Assembly: GCF_018138145.1 (NCBI RefSeq)
Contig: NZ_CP073104.1
Location: forward strand, 5,027,001 to 5,091,000
Origin: Pseudomonas sp. SCA2728.1_7
Lineage (GTDB): Bacteria > Pseudomonadota > Gammaproteobacteria > Pseudomonadales > Pseudomonadaceae
DNA length: 64,000 nt
Reading direction: 5' to 3'
This document shows, in pieces, positions 46,784 to 55,463 of this stretch; position 1 is the first letter of the stretch; each line of letters opens with the position of its first letter. A model generated the notes under the pieces. The model did not search any database. It saw only the letters and a program-made list of their open reading frames with translations, and was not told the DNA's origin. Both the position numbers and the translations under genes were made by a program.

Positions 46784-47272
46784 TTAAGCCTGAGTTGCGT
46801 ACTTGGCCAGACGAGGATCCGATTTCAGTACGGCCAGGGTGTTGGTATGCACGTCTTCAGCGGTCACGTCAGCCTTGCTGAAGATCTGCTGGAAGTGCTC
46901 GTGAGTCACAGCAGCGAAGTGCGCACGGTCTTCCGGCGCCACGCCCAGTACCACGGCATAAGTCGTCAGCGCTTCGCCGTTGCCTTTGGCCATGTCTTCG
47001 GACAGCTCGTTCATCATGCCATTCATGGCAAACCAGGATTTGCCGCCGTAGGTCAGCGATGCGTTGGTCGAGCAACCGTTGGTGCCGGACGTCATGCCGA
47101 AGGTGGCGTTGCCGGAAGTGCCGTTGGTGGTGGAAGCGAGGAAGTGTGCCGGGGTGCCACGCTGACCTTCGAACAGCATGTTGCCCCAACCGCAATCCGG
47201 GCCGCCTGGAGCTTGCGCCATTGCGTTGATGGATACAGCGGTGAAGAGAGTACCGAGAAGAATCCGTTTCAT
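46784..47272 (-). CDS. DUF3015 secreted protein
   Basis: The 162-aa protein has a signal peptide (ILLGTLFTAVSINAMA, cleaved before QA). The mature domain contains GGPDCGWGNMLFEGQRGTPAHFLASTTNGTSGN, FGMTSGTNGCSTN and two conserved cysteines, the DUF3015 pattern. It is predicted to be periplasmic or surface-exposed; the function is unknown. The adjacent DUF4105 gene is a regular companion in Pseudomonas (recalled, not checked). AAAGAGAAAA is the likely ribosome site for the ATG at 47272. Confidence 0.85.
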   Translation of the reverse strand: MKRILLGTLFTAVSINAMAQAPGGPDCGWGNMLFEGQRGTPAHFLASTTNGTSGNATFGMTSGTNGCSTNASLTYGGKSWFAMNGMMNELSEDMAKGNGEALTTYAVVLGVAPEDRAHFAAVTHEHFQQIFSKADVTAEDVHTNTLAVLKSDPRLAKYATQA

Positions 47273-47572
47273 AGCTTTTTTCTCTTTGTGTGCATACCAA
47301 TGGACAGGGTTCTGGCCCCCAAGCTCTGTACAAGACAGACCCAAACGAAGCCAGTGGGCCGGTATTAGTTCCAGCCGCGCAGTTTGGAGTTTAGGCACGT
47401 TCCAGGGGTTCCGTGGTTTTTTGCAAAATATTTGGAATAAACCCCGGTTTCCGGGGGCGGGCCGCAGGCTTGGCCGGTTGTCTATGCTTTGTAGTGTGGC
47501 GCGCCTTGCCAGTGGGGCACGGGCAGCGCCAGAATGCGGCTATCTGCCCCGCCTGATTGTTAAGGAAGCCCG
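47273..47572. other. Divergent region between DUF3015 gene and Lon-like gene
   Basis: These 300 bp hold a CCCCGG-TTT-CCGGGG hairpin (47443-47457) in an otherwise plain sequence that must carry both promoters. No gene is apparent. Confidence 0.5.
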
Positions 47573-50011
47573 ATGCCTGATCCTGTTGCTGCCAGCTTGC
47601 GTCTCGCGCCCGAAGCGCTGACCCGTCCGTTTTCCGCTGAACAGTTCAGCTTCACTACCACCAATGATCTGGAGCCCTTTCGCGGTGTGCTCGGCCAGGA
47701 ACGCGCGGTCGAAGCCTTGCAGTTCGGTGTGGCCATGCCACGCCCCGGTTACAACGTATTCGTCATGGGCGAGCCCGGCACCGGCCGCTTCTCGTTCGTC
47801 AAACGCTACCTGAAGGCCGAAGGCAAACGCCTGCAGACCCCGGCGGACTGGGTCTACGTCAACAATTTCGACGAGCCACGCGAACCCCGCGCCCTGGAAC
47901 TGCCTTCGGGCACTGCCGGTGCATTCATCGGTGACATCAACGGTTTGATCGACAACCTGCTGGCGACGTTTCCGGCAGTCTTCGAGCACCCGTCCTACCA
48001 GCAGAAGAAGAGTGCCATCGACCGCGCCTTCAACCAGCGCTACGACAAGGCTCTCGACATCATCGAGCGTCTGGCCCTGGAAAAAGACGTCGCCCTGTAC
48101 CGCGACGCCAGCAACATCGCCTTCACGCCGATGCTCGATGGCAAAGCGCTGGACGAAGCCGAATTCGCCCAGTTGCCGGAAGCCGATCGCGAGCGTTTCC
48201 ACGATGACATCTCTGGCCTGGAAGAGCGTCTGAACGAGGAACTCGCCAGCCTGCCGCAGTGGAAGCGTGAGTCGAACAATCAGCTGCGTTCGCTCAACGA
48301 GGAAACCATCACCTTGGCGCTGCAGCCATTGCTGTCGCCGCTGTCGGAGAAATATGCCGAGAACGCTGCGGTGTGCGGCTACCTGCAAGCGATGCAGGTG
48401 TATCTGCTGAAAACCGTGGTCGAGCAACTGGTCGATGACAGCAAGACCGACGCCGTCGCGCGCAAATTGCTGGAAGAGCAATACGCGCCAAGCCTGGTGG
48501 TCGGCCATCCAATCAGCGGTGGTGCGCCGGTGGTGTTCGAACCGCACCCGACTTACGAAAACCTCTTCGGCCGTATCGAATACACCACCGATCAGGGCGC
48601 GCTTTACACCACCTATCGCCAGTTGCGTCCGGGTGCCTTGCACCGTGCCAACGGCGGTTTCCTGATTCTTGAAGCGGAAAAAATGCTCAGCGAGCCGTTC
48701 GTGTGGGACGCGCTGAAACGCGCCCTGCAGTCGCGCAAACTGAAAATGGAATCGCCGCTGGGCGAGATGGGCCGCTTCGCCACCGTGACCCTCAACCCGC
48801 AGCACATTCCGTTGCAGGTCAAAGTCATCATCATCGGTGCGCGGTCGCTGTATTACACGCTGCAAGACCTCGATCCGGACTTCCAGGAGATGTTCCGCGT
48901 CCTCGTGGATTTCGACGAAGACATCCCGATGGTCGACGAGAGCCTGGAGCAGTTCGCCCAGCTGTTGAAAACACGGACTTCGGAAGAAGGCATGGCGCCG
49001 CTGACTGCCGACGCAGTAGCGCGTCTGGCGACTTACAGCGCACGTCTGGCCGAACACCAAGGGCGTTTGTCGGCGCGTATTGGCGATCTGTTCCAGTTGG
49101 TCAGCGAGGCGGATTTCATCCGTCACTTGGCCGGCGATGAAATGACCGATGCCGGGCATATCGAACGCGCGCTGAAAGCCAAAGCCACGCGCACCGGACG
49201 TGTGTCGGCAAGGATTCTCGATGACATGCTCGCCGGGATCATCCTCATCGACACCGATGGCGCGGCAGTCGGCAAGTGCAACGGTCTGACCGTGCTTGAG
49301 GTCGGCGACTCGGCGTTTGGTGTGCCGGCGCGGATTTCCGCCACGGTGTACCCGGGCGGCAGCGGCATCGTCGACATCGAGCGTGAGGTCAACCTTGGGC
49401 AGCCGATTCACTCCAAAGGCGTGATGATCCTCACTGGGTATCTGGGCAGCCGTTACGCTCAGGAATTCCCGCTGGCGATTTCCGCGAGCATCGCACTGGA
49501 GCAATCCTACGGTTACGTCGATGGCGACAGTGCGTCGCTGGGCGAGGCGTGCACGCTGATTTCGGCGCTGTCGAAAACCCCGCTCAAGCAGTGCTTCGCG
49601 ATCACCGGTTCGATCAACCAGTTCGGTGAAGTGCAGGCAGTGGGCGGAGTCAACGAGAAGATCGAAGGCTTCTTCCGCCTCTGCGAAGCACGCGGCTTGA
49701 CCGGCGAGCAGGGCGCGATCATTCCGCAGGCCAACGTTGCCACGCTGATGCTCGATGAGAAAGTGCTGGCGGCGGTGCGTGCCGGGCAGTTCCATGTATA
49801 CGCGGTACGTCAGGCCGACGAGGCGTTGAGTCTGTTGGTCGGCGAGCCGGCGGGTGAGCCGAATGCCGACGGCGAATTCCCCGAAGGCAGCATCAACGCA
49901 CGGGTGGTCGAGCGCTTGCGCGACATCGCCGAGATGATCAGCGAAGAAGACCTCAAGGAAGCCGAGAAGGAGTTGGCACAAGAGGCGCTGGCCGAAGCCA
50001 AACCGGCTTAA
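47573..50011 (+). CDS. Lon-related (AAA/S16) protease
   Basis: The 812-aa protein couples an AAA-type N-terminal module with a C-terminal Lon (S16) peptidase domain. The peptidase dyad is intact: S653 in VDGDSAS and K696 in VNEKIEGFF, 43 residues apart as in Lon. The P-loop reads GEPGTGRFS (66-74), with Arg72 where Walker A has Lys, so ATP use may be altered. A long helical insertion (about 150-290) lies within the ATPase part. It resembles the LonB/YcbZ-like proteases of proteobacteria (PA4576 type). AAGGAAG precedes the ATG. Substrates are unknown. Confidence 0.88.
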   Translation: MPDPVAASLRLAPEALTRPFSAEQFSFTTTNDLEPFRGVLGQERAVEALQFGVAMPRPGYNVFVMGEPGTGRFSFVKRYLKAEGKRLQTPADWVYVNNFDEPREPRALELPSGTAGAFIGDINGLIDNLLATFPAVFEHPSYQQKKSAIDRAFNQRYDKALDIIERLALEKDVALYRDASNIAFTPMLDGKALDEAEFAQLPEADRERFHDDISGLEERLNEELASLPQWKRESNNQLRSLNEETITLALQPLLSPLSEKYAENAAVCGYLQAMQVYLLKTVVEQLVDDSKTDAVARKLLEEQYAPSLVVGHPISGGAPVVFEPHPTYENLFGRIEYTTDQGALYTTYRQLRPGALHRANGGFLILEAEKMLSEPFVWDALKRALQSRKLKMESPLGEMGRFATVTLNPQHIPLQVKVIIIGARSLYYTLQDLDPDFQEMFRVLVDFDEDIPMVDESLEQFAQLLKTRTSEEGMAPLTADAVARLATYSARLAEHQGRLSARIGDLFQLVSEADFIRHLAGDEMTDAGHIERALKAKATRTGRVSARILDDMLAGIILIDTDGAAVGKCNGLTVLEVGDSAFGVPARISATVYPGGSGIVDIEREVNLGQPIHSKGVMILTGYLGSRYAQEFPLAISASIALEQSYGYVDGDSASLGEACTLISALSKTPLKQCFAITGSINQFGEVQAVGGVNEKIEGFFRLCEARGLTGEQGAIIPQANVATLMLDEKVLAAVRAGQFHVYAVRQADEALSLLVGEPAGEPNADGEFPEGSINARVVERLRDIAEMISEEDLKEAEKELAQEALAEAKPA

Positions 50012-50320
50012 GCCTGGCGCGGTCAAACTGTAGGAGTGAGCCTGCTCGCGATAGCGGAGTGTCAGTCGGCGAATAAGTTGCCTGGTTCACCGCTATCGCG
50101 AGCAGGCTCACTCCTACATTTGTTTTGTGGTGATCTTCGGGAAAGTCGCCACAACTCTGACGCCAATATTCACACAATGACCATTCGGCGCCTTCTGGTT
50201 CCATTCGGCTTGCGCAGCGGACTTTTCTTCTATTCTCAGCTCAAGGATATCGACAGTATCACTGGATCGAGCCAGTCCTCCCGTGGGGGCTGAATACCGG
50301 CTTCACCGAGGGTCGCCGCC
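50012..50320. other. Intergenic region after the Lon-like gene
   Basis: A REPIN occupies 50029-50118. The remaining ~200 bp has no gene or motif that I can support beyond a presumed promoter for the 104-aa gene. Confidence 0.5.
50029..50118. repeat. REPIN (inverted REP pair)
   Basis: An intact 90-bp REPIN of the GAGTGAGCCTGCTCGCG class starts 18 bp after the Lon-like gene stop. Confidence 0.92.
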
Positions 50321-50635
50321 ATGTCGCGCAACCTCTGTCTCACCCGTCAATGCCTGGGTCTGGTGACCCGAATCGAATGCGCCATCAAGCCGTTGGCCGG
50401 CGATAACGGCATGTGGACGCTACTCTTCGCCGCCGGCATGGCCGGTGAGCAACCTTCCGCCATCAAGGCCCAAGGCCCGTTTCATGGGCCGGTCGCCGCC
50501 GAATCGATACTCGACACCATTGTCGAAAGTCTGACCTTGCATGGCTACGAACTGGCCGACGATCCGCAGATCTGGAGCCTGCACCTGCAAGCTCAACTGC
50601 GGCAGATCAACGGTGGCCGTGGCCGCGCCCTGTAG
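50321..50635 (+). CDS. Hypothetical protein, 104 aa
   Basis: A small soluble protein with no recognised domain. It has a hydrophobic GMWTLLFAAGMAG patch and an acidic/Leu-rich C-terminal half (ESLTLHGYELADDPQIWSLHLQAQL). GAGGG lies 9 bases before the ATG. The last codons and stop (CTG TAG) run into a REP element, so the repeat supplies the stop codon. An orthologue probably occurs at this position in other pseudomonads (PA4575 by order). The function is unknown. Confidence 0.7.
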   Translation: MSRNLCLTRQCLGLVTRIECAIKPLAGDNGMWTLLFAAGMAGEQPSAIKAQGPFHGPVAAESILDTIVESLTLHGYELADDPQIWSLHLQAQLRQINGGRGRAL

Positions 50636-50666
50636 GAGCTGCCGCAGGCTGCGATCTTTTGATCTT
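50631..50666 (+). repeat. Single REP of the second class
   Basis: TGTAGGAGCTGCCGCAGGCT followed by GCGATCTTTTGATC matches one arm of the REPIN at 6519-6603. It has no inverted partner. It overlaps the stop of the 104-aa gene and precedes the convergent lipoprotein gene by a few bases. Confidence 0.85.
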
Positions 50667-50671
50667 GCTCT

Positions 50672-52501
50672 TCAAGGCGCAGTCTCAGGCATCGGCGCCT
50701 TGTCGAGTTTGACCTCAAAGCCGTATTGCACGGTGGCGAGGTCGGTTCGCTGATAGGTTTCCACGTGGCTCGGGCGGCCATAAAAGTAATGCACACCAAA
50801 CAACGCCGGGCCTTCTGCGCTCGCATCGTGGCTGACTGAGAGAATCTGCTTGAGATAGTTGCCGCTGTCGTCCTTGACGAAGAAACGCCACTCGTTGGGC
50901 GGGAACAGTTTCAGGTCCACCACCAGTTGGTTGTTCTTGATCTCCAGGCCTTTGGGCAGGGTCTTGGCGTCGTACGTCTGCTTGGCCACCGTGGCGAGAA
51001 ACAGTGGCATTGAGCCGACGGCAATCGCCGGGGTTTCCGGGAACAGATTCAGATCATAAGTAATCGTCGCGCGCAGCGGATCGACTTGATACGCCTCGGG
51101 CGGCAGTTCGATCGGTTCATCGAGCTTGCCACTGCGCTTCTCGGTGAAGAACGTCACAGGGCTGACCCCCGGACTGAAGTCATCGCCCAGCAATTCATCA
51201 TTGAACGTGCGGCGATGGGAGAACTCGATGCGTGCGGCGCTCGGTTCTTCCACGGATTGATGGATGCGAATGCCGGCCTTCAGTTGTTCTTCGGTGAGGC
51301 TCGCGCCCTTGAGCCAGTTGGCCGCCAGATCATCGTAAACCGTCACTGACGGATCCAGTGGCTGGATGGCTTTTTCCGTGGTGTGCTGATTGAACGTGCG
51401 AATCGGCAGGTCGAGCGCTTTGCGCGTCACCGTCGCCGAGGAGAAGTCGAGCACGCTGACTTCAAGGGTTTCGATCGGGCCATTGAAGTAGACCTTGTTG
51501 TAGCGACGCGGGTGTTTCTGCTCGAAATCCTGCTGTTCCTGGGTGAGCTGTTTTTCCAGCGTATCGCTCCAGCCTTTCTGCTGTTGCAGGTACGCCAGTT
51601 GTTTCTGGTAGAAGGCCACTTGCTCCGGACTTTCGTTGATCGAGCCGGCGCGTACCAGATACTGCCCGGTTTTATCACGGGCCTGGACGATCAGCGGATT
51701 GAGTTGGGCATCGGCGACTTCCGCCGCCAGTGGCAGGTTGTTGCTGAATTCGACCTCGGCGTAGTTGTTTTCAAGCTTCAGCAGTTTGACGCTGAGGTTG
51801 TCATTGCTGCGGGTCTGGCCGACGTCCTTTTGCGTCAGGTCGAAGCTGTACAGGCGGCGCGGCGCGATGACTTCGATCTGGCCTTGCAGGCTGACCGGTT
51901 GCGGCAGGGTCTTCTTGTCCACGTCCAGCCCGTCAATGAACGGGTAGGTCACGGTCAGGTCATCGGGGTTGGTGACATTGGAGCTGGAAGGGCTGAGCTG
52001 AATGCCCGGATCGGTTTCCGACCATTCCGGCTGATAAGCGATCACGCGTTTGTTGCTCAACGTTACCGATTGCCATTCCACGCCATGGGGGAACAGGAAA
52101 CCGCCGGGAATGTTCAGGTTGAACGGGAACACCGGTTGCAGGTCGGTGAGGTAATCGGAGCTGGCGTCCTTGTGCAGCACGAACAGGCCATTGATAAAAG
52201 TGTCGACCAGCGCCTGCGGGGCAGGGTAGTGCTTGAGCACGGCGAGGGCGTCCTCACCGTATTCGGTGCGCGGTGGATTGTCGTCGAGTTTGATCTGCGC
52301 ACGTTCGAGCAGCAGCAGTGAGCCGCCGAGTTCGGTGATGGCGTCCTTGAGTTTTGGGTCGGTGATGGCGTCCAGTGACTGTTCGAACTTTGCGGTTTTT
52401 TCTTCAAGGCTGGCGGCGTGTTTCTCGTCGCCGGGCGAGCAACCGCTGATCAACAGAGCAAGGCATATTCCGGCGGTCGTTATCGGCAATCGCACATCCA
52501 T
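50672..52501 (-). CDS. Large lipoprotein of unknown function
   Basis: The 609-aa protein has a lipoprotein signal with lipobox ISGC (LALLISGCSPGDEKH). A helical segment (about 30-80, EEKTAKFEQSLDAITDPKLKDAI) and several beta-rich domains follow, plus a helical Gln-rich stretch around residue 310 (FYQKQLAYLQQQKGWSDTLEKQLTQEQQDFEQKH). No enzyme motif was recognised. It is probably anchored in the outer membrane. The ATG at 52501 has AGGA 9 bases upstream; a GTG two codons earlier overlaps the ribosome site. The gene stands alone between convergent and divergent neighbours. Confidence 0.8.
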   Translation of the reverse strand: MDVRLPITTAGICLALLISGCSPGDEKHAASLEEKTAKFEQSLDAITDPKLKDAITELGGSLLLLERAQIKLDDNPPRTEYGEDALAVLKHYPAPQALVDTFINGLFVLHKDASSDYLTDLQPVFPFNLNIPGGFLFPHGVEWQSVTLSNKRVIAYQPEWSETDPGIQLSPSSSNVTNPDDLTVTYPFIDGLDVDKKTLPQPVSLQGQIEVIAPRRLYSFDLTQKDVGQTRSNDNLSVKLLKLENNYAEVEFSNNLPLAAEVADAQLNPLIVQARDKTGQYLVRAGSINESPEQVAFYQKQLAYLQQQKGWSDTLEKQLTQEQQDFEQKHPRRYNKVYFNGPIETLEVSVLDFSSATVTRKALDLPIRTFNQHTTEKAIQPLDPSVTVYDDLAANWLKGASLTEEQLKAGIRIHQSVEEPSAARIEFSHRRTFNDELLGDDFSPGVSPVTFFTEKRSGKLDEPIELPPEAYQVDPLRATITYDLNLFPETPAIAVGSMPLFLATVAKQTYDAKTLPKGLEIKNNQLVVDLKLFPPNEWRFFVKDDSGNYLKQILSVSHDASAEGPALFGVHYFYGRPSHVETYQRTDLATVQYGFEVKLDKAPMPETAP

Positions 52502-52661
52502 TTCCACACGTCCTGTCTGCAGTCACTGGGCTGTCAATGGCTTGGACACTAGCAGAAAAAAATCACACATACGCGCAGGTGGCGGATTTTCCGGCAGTTT
52601 CTGGCTGTCACAGGGGGCTGGTATACTCGCCGCCATTTCCAGCCCCCATGTGTGAGATTCA

Positions 52662-53150
52662 ATGGAACGCTTTATCGAAAATGCAATGTACGCCTCGCGC
52701 TGGCTGCTGGCGCCGATCTATATCGGGCTGTCTCTTGGGCTGTTGGCGCTGGCACTGAAATTTTTCCAGGAAGTTTTTCACATCCTGCCCAACGTCTTCT
52801 CAATGGCCGAGTCGGAGCTGATTCTGGTGCTGCTGTCGCTGATTGATATGGCGCTGGTCGGCGGCCTGCTGGTGATGGTGATGATTTCCGGCTACGAGAA
52901 CTTCGTCTCTGAACTGAACATCGATGAAGGCAAGGAAAAACTCAGCTGGCTCGGCACCATGGACTCTTCGTCGCTGAAGATGAAAGTCGCCGCTTCGATC
53001 GTGGCGATCTCCTCGATCCACCTGCTGCGCATCTTCATGGACGCCAAGAACGTCGATCCCGAGCACTTGATGTGGTACGTGATCATCCACATGACCTTCG
53101 TCGTTTCGGCGTTCGCCATGGGTTACCTGGACAAGGTCACCAAGCACTGA
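52662..53150 (+). CDS. yqhA: UPF0114 (YqhA) membrane protein
   Basis: The 162-aa protein has three to four transmembrane helices and the family start [20 protein letters not shown], with later [10 protein letters not shown] and [11 protein letters not shown] motifs. The molecular function of the UPF0114 family is not established. A TGGTATACT extended -10 box lies at about 52619-52627, ~35 bp before the ATG. It is followed by a strong terminator. Confidence 0.92.
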   Translation: MERFIENAMYASRWLLAPIYIGLSLGLLALALKFFQEVFHILPNVFSMAESELILVLLSLIDMALVGGLLVMVMISGYENFVSELNIDEGKEKLSWLGTMDSSSLKMKVAASIVAISSIHLLRIFMDAKNVDPEHLMWYVIIHMTFVVSAFAMGYLDKVTKH

Positions 53151-53172
53151 TCAACCGTTGATCGCTGCAAAA

Positions 53173-53208
53173 ACACCGCCCGTCTGTTGCGAAACAGACG
53201 GGCGGTGT
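53173..53208 (+). terminator. Strong terminator of yqhA
   Basis: A 16-bp perfect stem, ACACCGCCCGTCTGTT/AACAGACGGGCGGTGT, is closed by a GCGA (GNRA) loop 22 bp after the yqhA stop. Only a short T-run follows (CGTTTG). Confidence 0.8.
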
Positions 53209-53285
53209 CGTTTGTGGCTTGTGCTTTGGTGCGTGCGGGCATATCCCTGTAGAGGTCCTGATTCGCCACTGTGTGAGGTGCGTTC

Positions 53286-53591
53286 ATGAACCTGCAAGAG
53301 CTGAATGCGTTTGCCATCGCCAGGAAGGTTGATGAGCTGAATCTGATTTCCATGGAAGGCGGGATTTATCTGCTCGAAGCGCGGATGCACGGGGCGGCGT
53401 ATCCACTGAGAGATCCCAAGGGCGATATGCTGACGCTGCGTTCGGTGGAGCATGCTCGGGATTTGCTGCATAACTTTCCGGTACTGCCATTCAACCTCGT
53501 ACACACCTCGGTACACGATGAAATGTGTGGCCTGGGCGCCAGTGGCGAGGAAAGCCTGAAAGTGCCGCTCGCGTGGCGTTCAGCCCTGTAG
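53286..53591 (+). CDS. DUF6482-like small protein
   Basis: The 101-aa protein has the Pseudomonas pattern MNLQELNAFAIARKVDELNLISMEGGIYLLEA..., then LRSVEHARDLL and LVHTSVHDEMCG, recalled as DUF6482. It is soluble and has no known activity. GAGG precedes the ATG by 7-8 bases. It lies between yqhA and fklB and is probably monocistronic. Confidence 0.78.
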   Translation: MNLQELNAFAIARKVDELNLISMEGGIYLLEARMHGAAYPLRDPKGDMLTLRSVEHARDLLHNFPVLPFNLVHTSVHDEMCGLGASGEESLKVPLAWRSAL

Positions 53592-53712
53592 GCGCTCCGC
53601 CCCATCGCCGGGCATCTGTGCTAGTCTGCTCGCCCTTTTGGTTCCGGGCGCGCCGGGACGCGCTGTGCACGCACGGCAAGTCTTGTGGCCGTCCGCACAG
53701 CGGAGCAGTGTC

Positions 53713-54330
53713 ATGTCCGAAGTAAATCTGTCCACCGACGAAACCCGCGTCAGCTACGGCATCGGCCGTCAGCTGGGTGACCAGCTGCGCGACAACCCGC
53801 CACCGGGCGTTAGCCTGGACGCGATCCTGGCTGGCCTGACCGACGCGTTCGCCGGTAAGGAAAGCCGTGTGGGTCAGGAAGAAATGTCCGCCAGCTTCAA
53901 GGTTATCCGCGAAATCATGCAAGCCGAAGCGGCTGCCAAAGCTGAAGCCGCTGCTGGCGAAGGCCTGGCTTTCCTGGCTGAAAACGCGAAGCGTGAGGGC
54001 ATCACCACCCTGGCTTCCGGCCTGCAATTCGAAGTGCTGACTCAGGGCGAAGGCGCCAAGCCGACCCGTGAAGATCAGGTGCGTACTCACTACCACGGCA
54101 CCCTGATCGACGGCACTGTGTTCGACAGCTCCTACGAGCGCGGCCAGCCTGCAGAATTCCCGGTTGGCGGCGTGATCGCTGGCTGGACCGAAGCCCTGCA
54201 ACTGATGAATGCCGGCAGCAAATGGCGTCTGTACGTGCCGAGCGAACTGGCTTACGGCGCTCAAGGCGTTGGCAGCATCCCGCCGCACAGCGTTCTGGTA
54301 TTCGACGTCGAGCTGCTGGACGTTCTGTAA
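53713..54330 (+). CDS. fklB: FKBP-type peptidyl-prolyl isomerase FklB
   Basis: The 205-aa protein has an N-terminal helical dimerisation domain (about 1-100, including the YGIGRQLGDQL start and Ala/Glu-rich helix) and a C-terminal FKBP fold (about 115-205). The FKBP fold shows VRTHYHGTLIDGTVFDSSYERG, GWTEALQLM and IPPHSVLVFDVELL. No signal peptide is present, so it is FklB-like rather than FkpA-like. It catalyses proline isomerisation. The ATG at 53713 with GGAG 7 bases upstream is preferred over a longer frame without homology. Confidence 0.95.
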   Translation: MSEVNLSTDETRVSYGIGRQLGDQLRDNPPPGVSLDAILAGLTDAFAGKESRVGQEEMSASFKVIREIMQAEAAAKAEAAAGEGLAFLAENAKREGITTLASGLQFEVLTQGEGAKPTREDQVRTHYHGTLIDGTVFDSSYERGQPAEFPVGGVIAGWTEALQLMNAGSKWRLYVPSELAYGAQGVGSIPPHSVLVFDVELLDVL

Positions 54331-54358
54331 GACCGGGCCTGCCTTGATGGTGGGCTAA

Positions 54359-54462
54359 TGTAGGAGTGAGCCTGCTCGCGATGGCGTTTTTTCAGTCGAC
54401 TGATTTGTTGTCTGACCCACCGCTATCGTCGGATCGCCGCCCGGAGCAGGCTCACTCCTACA
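54359..54462. repeat. REPIN with an expanded right arm
   Basis: The left arm is a normal TGTAGGAGTGAGCCTGCTCGCG. The right arm contains CGATAGCGG separated from GAGCAGG by about 13 extra bases (inverse reading CTCCGGGCGGCGATCCGACG). A nearly identical expansion occurs in the left arm of the REPIN at 60431-60533. Confidence 0.88.
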
Positions 54463-54476
54463 GTTTTTACCGCGTT

Positions 54477-54734
54477 TCATAGTTCTATCTTGTGATGCAG
54501 TTCACTGGTCGGGCGCAAGGCCCGGGCATAGCAGAACAGGAACAGATTGCGCACCAGTTCCTTGAGCACCAATGGTTCGCTGGAATTCAGGCTGCTGACG
54601 TCCAGATCCCCTTGATCCTGCAGTTCATGCAGAGCTTCTTCTTCAAGCACCGCACAGACCTCGCCGGTTTCCCGATGGAGGATTCTGAGGTAAGGATGTG
54701 GGCGGTCCAGCCAAGCGTCGATCAAATAAGTCAT
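54477..54734 (-). CDS. Small iron-regulated protein (PA4570-like)
   Basis: The 85-aa protein starts MTYLIDAWLDRPHPYLRILHRETGEVC, followed by a Glu/Asp/Leu-rich centre and the end ELHHKIEL. It has no known domain. A Fur-box-like palindrome (GAATAA-TTC-TTATTC, 54765-54779) lies ~30 bp upstream of the ATG, predicting derepression in iron starvation. By position it corresponds to PA4570 of P. aeruginosa, recalled as iron-responsive. The ATG at 54734 has AAGGAG 9 bases upstream; upstream in-frame ATGs overlap that site. The function is unknown. Confidence 0.8.
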   Translation of the reverse strand: MTYLIDAWLDRPHPYLRILHRETGEVCAVLEEEALHELQDQGDLDVSSLNSSEPLVLKELVRNLFLFCYARALRPTSELHHKIEL

Positions 54735-54764
54735 GGTTCTCATCTCCTTGAAGGGTTTCAATGA

Positions 54765-54779
54765 GAATAATTCTTATTC
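54765..54779. promoter_or_regulatory. Candidate Fur box
   Basis: A perfect 6-3-6 inverted repeat GAATAA-TTC-TTATTC lies in an A/T-rich region 30 bp before the small PA4570-like gene. It agrees with the GATAAT-type Fur consensus in several positions. Confidence 0.65.
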
Positions 54780-54939
54780 ATCAAATAGCAAGCGCCTATT
54801 GGCAGATTCTGATTTTTTCCGGGTAAAGATTGCGTAAGGTCAAAACGGCTGGCGTTTGGCTATTGCTTGGTTTTGCTGGGGCGGAGCGGGGAGGGCGAAG
54901 CTCCATCCCACGGCAGGCGCGGGATGGATGACAGCGGAA

Positions 54940-55281
54940 TCAGACCTTTCTGACGAACTCGGATTTGAGCTTCATCGGGCCGATACCGTCAATCTTGCAG
55001 TCGATGTCGTGGTCGCCATCGCATAGACGGATGTTCTTGACCTTGGTGCCGACCTTGACCACCAGCGAGGTGCCCTTGACCTTCAGATCCTTGATCACGG
55101 TGATGGTGTCGCCGTCCTGCAGGACGTTGCCGACCGAATCTTTCTTCACGGCATCATCGGACGCCACTTCGGCTTCGCCACTGGCGGACCACTCGTGGGC
55201 GCACTCCGGGCACACCAGTTGGGTGCCGTCTTCGTAGGTGTATTCGGAATTGCATTTCGGGCAGGGTGGCAACGTGCTCAC
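54940..55281 (-). CDS. phnA: PhnA/YjdM zinc-ribbon protein
   Basis: The 113-aa protein has an N-terminal zinc ribbon, [13 protein letters not shown]...CPECAHEW (two CxxC pairs), and a C-terminal PhnA domain ([50 protein letters not shown]). The family is named after phosphonate use (YjdM in E. coli), but its role is not settled. The ATG at 55281 has an AAGGAG-like site upstream. It is monocistronic. Confidence 0.92.
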   Translation of the reverse strand: MSTLPPCPKCNSEYTYEDGTQLVCPECAHEWSASGEAEVASDDAVKKDSVGNVLQDGDTITVIKDLKVKGTSLVVKVGTKVKNIRLCDGDHDIDCKIDGIGPMKLKSEFVRKV

Positions 55282-55363
55282 TAAGGCTCCTTGGGATGTG
55301 GATCGCTAAAAGTCGCACATTGTATAGGGTTTTACGCGAGGGAGGGCATAGCGCAGAAACAAC

Positions 55364-55453
55364 TGTGGGAGCGAGCTTGCTCGCGAAGGCGTTTTGTCAG
55401 TCAGTATTGATATCGACTGGCAGAATGCTTTCGCGAGCAGGCTCGCTCCCACA
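55364..55453. repeat. REPIN (GTGGGAGCGAGCTTGCTCGCG variant)
   Basis: A full REPIN lies between phnA and ispB. The left arm has GAGCTTGCTC and the right arm GAGCAGGCTC, so the arms are slightly diverged. Confidence 0.9.
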
Positions 55454-55463
55454 GTGGGCAGAA

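Noticed and set aside
47540..50026. An 828-codon open frame on the minus strand opposite the Lon-like gene
   Set aside because: Antisense shadow; the plus strand has the Lon catalytic dyad and a good ribosome site.
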